Positions 5,731-9,507 of a stretch of 9,507 nt of DNA are shown in pieces. Under the pieces are notes generated by a model. That model searched no databases. It saw only the letters and a program-made list of their open reading frames with translations, and was not told where the DNA came from. Source of the DNA: Gemmatimonadota bacterium (GTDB taxonomy: Bacteria; Latescibacterota; UBA2968; UBA8231); contig JAPOZF010000540.1 in the NCBI GenBank assembly GCA_026706165.1, positions 1 to 9,507 on the forward strand, read 5' to 3'. A program made the translations under genes and the position numbers. The first letter of the stretch is position 1; each line of letters starts with the position of its first letter.

Positions 5731-7644
5731 TTATGTGGGCTGGCCCCAGCGCGCCGCCTCGCGGTGCAACGCCGGAAGCTCCTGCCGCCTCCCCGCACGG
5801 CGCAGGATCCGGTCAGCGAGCTTGTACACCTGCGGCATCATCGGATCGATGGCAATCGCCGCCTTGATGTGCACCCAGGCGCGGTCGTGCTTTCCGAGGT
5901 CGTCCAGCCTGAGGGCGACGTTGTAGCGAATCGTGCGCGAGTCGTGGGCGATCTCGGCGGCGCGCTCGAAAGCGACCAGCGCCTCTTCCCTTTCATCCCG
6001 GAACAGCAGGTTTTCCCCACTCTTGAACCAGTAGTTCGCCTGAATGATACGCGCCCAGGGATCGGCCAGGTCCCCCGCCGCGGCGGCGCCAGAGGTATCC
6101 GGGGATGCCATTTCCGCAGCGAGCTTTGTTCCCGTCTTCAGAACCCGGTACGACAATCCCGCCGGTACGAAATCGAAACCTTTCGCGGGAAGATCGCGAG
6201 GCGCGAGGAAATGCACCGGTCTGCCGGCGACAGACTCCTCCACCAGGCGTTTGATCATCCTTCGCCGCACCCGCGCTTTCTCACGCGGTTTCAAGTTGCG
6301 CGCACTTGCGGGAAGGATGTCGGTTCCCCTTCCCGCCCGCATGTACAGGGTCACGTCCGGCCTCGCTCCTTCGACCCTGCTCAGGTAGTCGACGATGAAG
6401 CTTGCATCGTCACCCTCGGTTATGAGGATGGCGTTCTGCGGCAGTCCGGCGAGGATGTCCATGCCGTACCTGTGGGCGATGTCAATTCCCTTTCGGTCCG
6501 CCTCGCGGTAATTCATCGCCATAACGACCGCAACCGCCGCAACCGCCGCGGCCACGGGAATTCCCCAGTGGCCGAAGACACGTCCGAGGCGAGGGCAGAG
6601 ATCTTCCAGCCCATATGCGATGAAAACCGCGACGCCGAGAAAGCTGAGCAGAAAGAAGACACCGATTCCGTTCGGGTCGCGGTGGTAGTTCAGAGCCACT
6701 GCGAGGTTGATCAGGACCGTGCTGCCGACAACCCATGAGGTCGTTCCGTCGCGGCGGGCGGTCACCCACAGGCCCCAGACCGCAACGAGGCAGAGGGCCG
6801 GGGTGTAGGCGGAAAACAGATGCTCCAGCCAGCGGCCGGCGTTCAGCAGGATGCCGTTTGCCGGCATGGAGAAGAAGGCGAAGCGGTACTCCGCGCCGGT
6901 GATGTGGTCCCAGAACAGGGTGGGGGTATCCAGGGGGCCCCAGTGAAATCCCGGGCCCAGTGAGGAGCGGAGCGGCAGGTACAGAACCAGACTGTACCCG
7001 AGGATGGCAGCTGCGGCAACCTTCAGGGCCATCCCCGTCAGTTCTGCGGCTTTCGCCGCGGGAGGCCGGTTCGACCGTCCTCGGTACCAGTGCCACGCCC
7101 ACGCCGACAGCAGGCCGGGCAGAATCAGGGACTGGCTGAGATGGGTCGTCAGTGCCATTCCGGCAGCGTAGCCCGCCAGCATGAGGTTTCGCGGGTTCGG
7201 AACCTCCGCAGCCCGCAACCCGAGCCAGATCATCGCCACTGCCCCGAGCATGCTCGCGCCGTACACCTCGGCGACGACGGCGTTGCTCCAGAAGGTCCCG
7301 GAGAAGGCGAAGAGGAACCCCCCTGCCAGGCTGATCCAGGGACGTCAGCCTTGGTCTCGCAGGAAAGCGGCCAGTGCCGCGACCGCCAGGGCGGCCGTGA
7401 ACGCGGTGGCGACGTTGATCCGGTAAGCGACGCTGTCGAAGAACGGCAGCAGCGCCGAAAACAGGCGCCCCGTGAGGACGAACAGGGGATATCCAGTCGG
7501 GTGAGGTGTGCCCAAGGCGTGCACCGCGCCGATCAGCTCTCCCGAACCCTCGACGTAGACGGTCGGGCACAGGGTCGCGAGGTAGACGCCAAAGGAGCCC
7601 GCGAAGGCGAGCACCGCCGCAGGCCACCTGCTGGAGCTGAACAT
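5731..7644 (-). pseudogene. DUF2723 polytopic membrane protein with C-terminal TPR repeats, interrupted by an in-frame TGA
   Basis: Large inner-membrane protein of the DUF2723 family, which is related to GT-C/protein O-mannosyltransferase-type glycosyltransferases. The N-terminal part (7644 down to 7348) has the diagnostic order LYLATLCPTVY-like strand, GSGELIGAVHALG (33-45), PHPTGYPLFVLTGRLFS (48-63) and AYRINVATAFTAALAVAAL (73-91). A TGA at 7345-7347 (codon 100) interrupts it. The same frame continues with RPWISLAGGFLFAFSGTFW and AVVAEVYGAS, which is the normal DUF2723 continuation, through many hydrophobic helices and a soluble C-terminal region. About 80 residues near the end form two or three TPR-like units (EEALVAFERAAEIA, HDRAWVHIKAAIAIDP). 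The restored length is 637 codons. Everything but the stop looks healthy, so it is a point error or a fresh nonsense mutation. The downstream piece could restart at the GTG at 7264-7266, but would lack the putative active-site region. The ATG overlaps an upstream stop (TGATG). Confidence 0.85.
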
Positions 7645-7808
7645 CAGGGCTGCTGGATCAGCACGAGAAGAATGCCGTGGAAGCGGTCGCGGTGAACCAT
7701 TCCGTCAGTGTTGACCAAGTGGGAATCGTTCGACGGCAAATTCCCTCACGGAGCAGGGTTTCCCATACACGCGAGGATTTCAGCGACGGACTCCAGCTCC
7801 CCTTGCAC
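7644..7808 (-). pseudogene. Doubtful small reading frame coupled to the DUF2723 gene
   Basis: A GTG at 7806-7808 opens a frame reading QGELESVAEILACMGNPAP, then a TGA at 7746-7748, then GNLPSNDSHLVNTDGMVHRD... to a stop at 7644-7646. That stop overlaps the next gene's ATG as TGATG, the arrangement expected for translational coupling. Third-position GC after the TGA is high (24 of 30 codons by eye), but other frames score similarly. I recognise no family. It may be a small gene broken by one stop, or chance reading in a 176-base intergenic gap. Confidence 0.2.
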
Positions 7809-7821
7809 GGACCCAATCGGT

Positions 7822-8634
7822 TCAGGAGCTGGTCAGCACTTCTTCGGCGCTGTCCTCGGGTATGAATCCCAGGACCTGCCTGGCGTGATCCAGGTCGACC
7901 CAGCGGTAACGGTTGTTGGAGACCCCGTAGAAGATGTCGAACTTGAGATCGTCCGGCGCGTCGACCGCCCGCTGCGTAAGCCGGGCGACGTCCCGCTGGC
8001 TGCACCAGACGGCACCCGATTCCGGCTTCTGGGGGTGGTCCTCGGCGTTGACCCAGCCGATGCGGAGACAAAGGGAGGAGATGCCGTGGACGTCGGCCGT
8101 ATATCGAGCCAGTGCTTCTCCCCAGATCTTGGTGGCCGGATACAACCCCGTGGGACGGTGCGGCCATTCGTGGGTCACGGGATGGATCCGAGTCCCGGCG
8201 AAGTCGTCGAACCGCCCCTCGGACAGGGCCTTGTAGGGATGGTCGAGGTGGTATCCCCAGGATACCATGATCGACGAGGCGTAAACCACCCTTTTTACAC
8301 CCGCCCGCACCGCGGCCTCGAAAACGTTGCGGACACCGATGATGTTGCTGGCCAGGAGGCTGTCCCAGTTGGCGTCCGGCCGCGGGTCCGCGGCCATCTG
8401 GACGACGACGTCCATTCCCTGAACCGCCCGCTCGACCGCTTCCAGATTTGCGAGATCGGCCAGGAAGAAACGGTCATCCGGAATCGACGGGGCGGCTTCT
8501 TTCGGCGCCCGTTCCGATGGCTGCCTGCGTCGCGCCAGTGCATACAGGTCGTAGCCGCCCACCTGCTCCAGGTGGCGGTATACCACTCCCGGTATCAGGC
8601 CGTAGACTCCGGTGATGAGAACTTTTTTCGCCAC
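7822..8634 (-). CDS. NAD-dependent epimerase/dehydratase (extended SDR, uronate dehydrogenase-like)
   Basis: Extended short-chain dehydrogenase binding NAD(P) through a Rossmann fold. The nucleotide motif is ITGVYGLIPG (7-16), with unusual spacing: one more residue before the last Gly than the common TGAxGxxG. Asp60 (LADL) should contact the adenine, MAAD (80-83) matches the fourth strand, and NIIGVRNVFEAA (97-108) is a strong SDR helix. The catalytic residues are Ser120/121 (YASSIM), Tyr165 and Lys169 (GLYPATKIWGE). Its layout, including the SSxxxxWGY and GLY..TK..GE blocks and the 270-residue length, is closest to uronate dehydrogenases, which oxidise galacturonate or glucuronate to aldarolactones; a sugar epimerase is the alternative. 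The GTG start is supported by AAAGGGGG six bases upstream. It follows the hpt-like gene by 49 bases, so co-transcription is possible. Confidence 0.87.
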   Translation of the reverse strand: MAKKVLITGVYGLIPGVVYRHLEQVGGYDLYALARRRQPSERAPKEAAPSIPDDRFFLADLANLEAVERAVQGMDVVVQMAADPRPDANWDSLLASNIIGVRNVFEAAVRAGVKRVVYASSIMVSWGYHLDHPYKALSEGRFDDFAGTRIHPVTHEWPHRPTGLYPATKIWGEALARYTADVHGISSLCLRIGWVNAEDHPQKPESGAVWCSQRDVARLTQRAVDAPDDLKFDIFYGVSNNRYRWVDLDHARQVLGFIPEDSAEEVLTSS

Positions 8635-8640
8635 CTGGGG

Positions 8641-8648
8641 CCCCCTTT
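8641..8648 (-). promoter_or_regulatory. Ribosome binding site of the SDR gene, overlapping a GGGGCCCC palindrome
   Basis: AAAGGGGG on the minus strand, six bases before the GTG at 8632-8634, decides this non-ATG start. Its G-run forms part of the self-complementary GGGGCCCC at 8637-8644, which could fold back and partly mask the site. Confidence 0.5.
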
Positions 8649-8683
8649 CTCTTTCTGCTTTGAATATACGCGGGAGATGGTTT

Positions 8684-9247
8684 CTAGGCGTCGAGCACGC
8701 CGATACATGGAAGGGCCCGGTAGCGCTGGCAGTAATCCATGCCGTAGCCGACGACGAACAGGTCGCCGATCGTGTACCCGACGTAGTCGAGACGTACCGG
8801 CACCCGGCGTTTCTCCGGTTTGTCGATCAGGGCGCAAGTGTGGATCGAGGAGGGCGAATACGCCTGAACCGCGGCGATTGCCGCCTGCATGGTGCCGCCG
8901 GTGTCGACGATGCCGTCGACCAACAGCACTTGCCTTCCTTCCAACTCCACTGCCGTCGAATCGGCCACCTGCGGCGGTCCCGTCGACTCCCTGCCATGGT
9001 AGCTGCTGATCTTGATGAAGTCGTACTCGACCTCCCTGGCGAACTCCGCCGGCATTGCCCTCAGCAGGTCGATGGCAAACTGTGCCGCCCCGGTCAGGAT
9101 GCCGATCAGGACCGGCGGTCCCCCCCCGAAATCGCCGCTGATCCGGCGTGCGAGCTCTCCAACGCGACCCTCAACCTCGCCGGCGTCGAACAGGATGCGG
9201 ATACCGTCCGCGCCGATGGCTGTCTCCCGCCTGCCTGAAATACTCAC
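8684..9247 (-). CDS. hpt: Hypoxanthine phosphoribosyltransferase
   Basis: Purine salvage enzyme that joins hypoxanthine or guanine to PRPP, giving IMP or GMP; cytoplasmic. The PRPP-binding block QVLLVDGIVDTGGTM (106-120) contains Asp111 and the catalytic base Asp115. IKISSYHG (78-85) is the flexible loop. LIDKPEKRR (140-148) places the purine-contacting Lys, and VVGYGMDYCQRYRALPCIGVL (165-185) is the typical C-terminal signature with Asp171. The 187-residue length is normal. Two positions depart from the usual pattern: the second acidic residue of the PRPP motif is Gly112, and the L-K-G turn near residue 52 reads LTG. The GTG start overlaps the preceding gene's stop (GTGA), which fixes it despite a weak ribosome binding site. 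The family assignment is certain; full activity is probable but not guaranteed. Confidence 0.92.
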   Translation of the reverse strand: MSISGRRETAIGADGIRILFDAGEVEGRVGELARRISGDFGGGPPVLIGILTGAAQFAIDLLRAMPAEFAREVEYDFIKISSYHGRESTGPPQVADSTAVELEGRQVLLVDGIVDTGGTMQAAIAAVQAYSPSSIHTCALIDKPEKRRVPVRLDYVGYTIGDLFVVGYGMDYCQRYRALPCIGVLDA

Positions 9248-9507
9248 CGTCCAGGGCCGCGGGCCGCGTTTTCCAGGGCCTTGAGAAGAATGGCGCGATC
9301 CTCGACCATGTCCGGCGGCAGGTGGCGTTCGATGACGAAGATTCCCTCCACGGATTCCTCAAGGTAGGAGGTGATGGTACGAATGTGGAAATCGGCGCGC
9401 GTCGTTCTGAGCCCGGACGCGCCAGTCCGCCGGCGGATATCGCTGCGCTGGTAATACTCCAGGACGACCGGGAAATGTTGAATCAGTTCCTCCGACGCGA
9501 AAAGAAC
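9244..9507 (-). CDS. Unknown protein, C-terminal part only
   Basis: Open frame entering from the right edge and ending in TGA at 9244-9246, overlapping the hpt GTG by four bases (GTGA), the arrangement of a translationally coupled operon. It has 87 visible residues, beginning VLFASEELIQHFPVVLEYYQ and including TRADFHIRTITSYLEESVEG and PPDMVEDRAILLKALENAAR. No start codon is in the window. The piece looks like a mixed alpha/beta soluble domain with charged helices; no membrane segment, Cys cluster or known motif is evident. I do not recognise the family. High third-position GC and the overlap make it a real gene rather than a chance frame. Confidence 0.65.
   Translation of the reverse strand, partial: VLFASEELIQHFPVVLEYYQRSDIRRRTGASGLRTTRADFHIRTITSYLEESVEGIFVIERHLPPDMVEDRAILLKALENAARGPGR

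Noticed and set aside
7310..7347. Selenocysteine insertion at the DUF2723 TGA
   Set aside because: The sequence just after the TGA forms no convincing bacterial SECIS hairpin with a GU-containing apical loop at the right distance. DUF2723 is not a known selenoprotein family.
7708..9009. Plus-strand open frame (433 codons) opposite the SDR and hpt genes
   Set aside because: It runs across two well-supported minus-strand genes and a gap and shows no motif; it is an antisense shadow.
1..9507. TGA read as a sense codon genome-wide
   Set aside because: TGA ends the beta-hydroxyacid dehydrogenase, the SDR and the right-edge gene at positions that fit family lengths or operon overlaps.
1..9507. 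CRISPR array, tRNA or rRNA genes, toxin-antitoxin or phage defence genes
   Set aside because: I saw no regularly spaced repeats, no tRNA-like cloverleaf and no proteins of those families.

Overview
The window is a GC-rich bacterial segment in which every gene I can support lies on the minus strand, so transcription runs from high to low coordinates. No rRNA, tRNA, CRISPR array or intact mobile element is visible. The mix of enolase-superfamily sugar-acid dehydratases, aldo/keto reductase, beta-hydroxyacid dehydrogenase, uronate-dehydrogenase-like SDR and a DUF2723-TPR membrane protein is typical of high-GC environmental Gram-negative lineages such as Acidobacteriota or Planctomycetota. That placement is inference; nothing in the sequence fixes the taxon.

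Right-hand block (9507 down to 7822). A 5'-truncated unknown gene overlaps a hypoxanthine phosphoribosyltransferase gene by four bases (GTGA). An extended SDR of the uronate dehydrogenase/UDP-sugar epimerase type follows. A 176-base gap after it holds a doubtful small reading frame.

Middle block (7644 to 5333). A polytopic DUF2723 membrane protein with C-terminal TPR repeats is interrupted by an in-frame TGA at codon 100. After it comes a roughly 400-base noncoding stretch, AT-rich in parts, with short repeats and a promoter-like element pointing at the next gene.

Left-hand block (5332 down to 4). In transcription order: a CX5R phosphatase of the Y_phosphatase3 type, a 3-hydroxyisobutyrate/tartronate-semialdehyde-reductase-like dehydrogenase broken by a one-base frameshift, a 305-base gap with a strong hairpin, an aldo/keto reductase, and two different enolase-superfamily proteins. 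With the SDR, these genes suggest oxidation, dehydration and reduction of sugar acids. No aldolase, transporter or regulator is present to complete a pathway.

The most striking observation is at the left edge. The last enolase gene ends early because an 18-base segment between short inverted repeats appears to be flipped. Turning it back replaces the stop and restores a family-like peptide (FYEHSVP). Together with the frameshift and the in-frame TGA, at least three genes carry lesions within 9.5 kb. This points either to assembly or sequencing error or to real gene decay. I see no convincing new defence or mobile system here.
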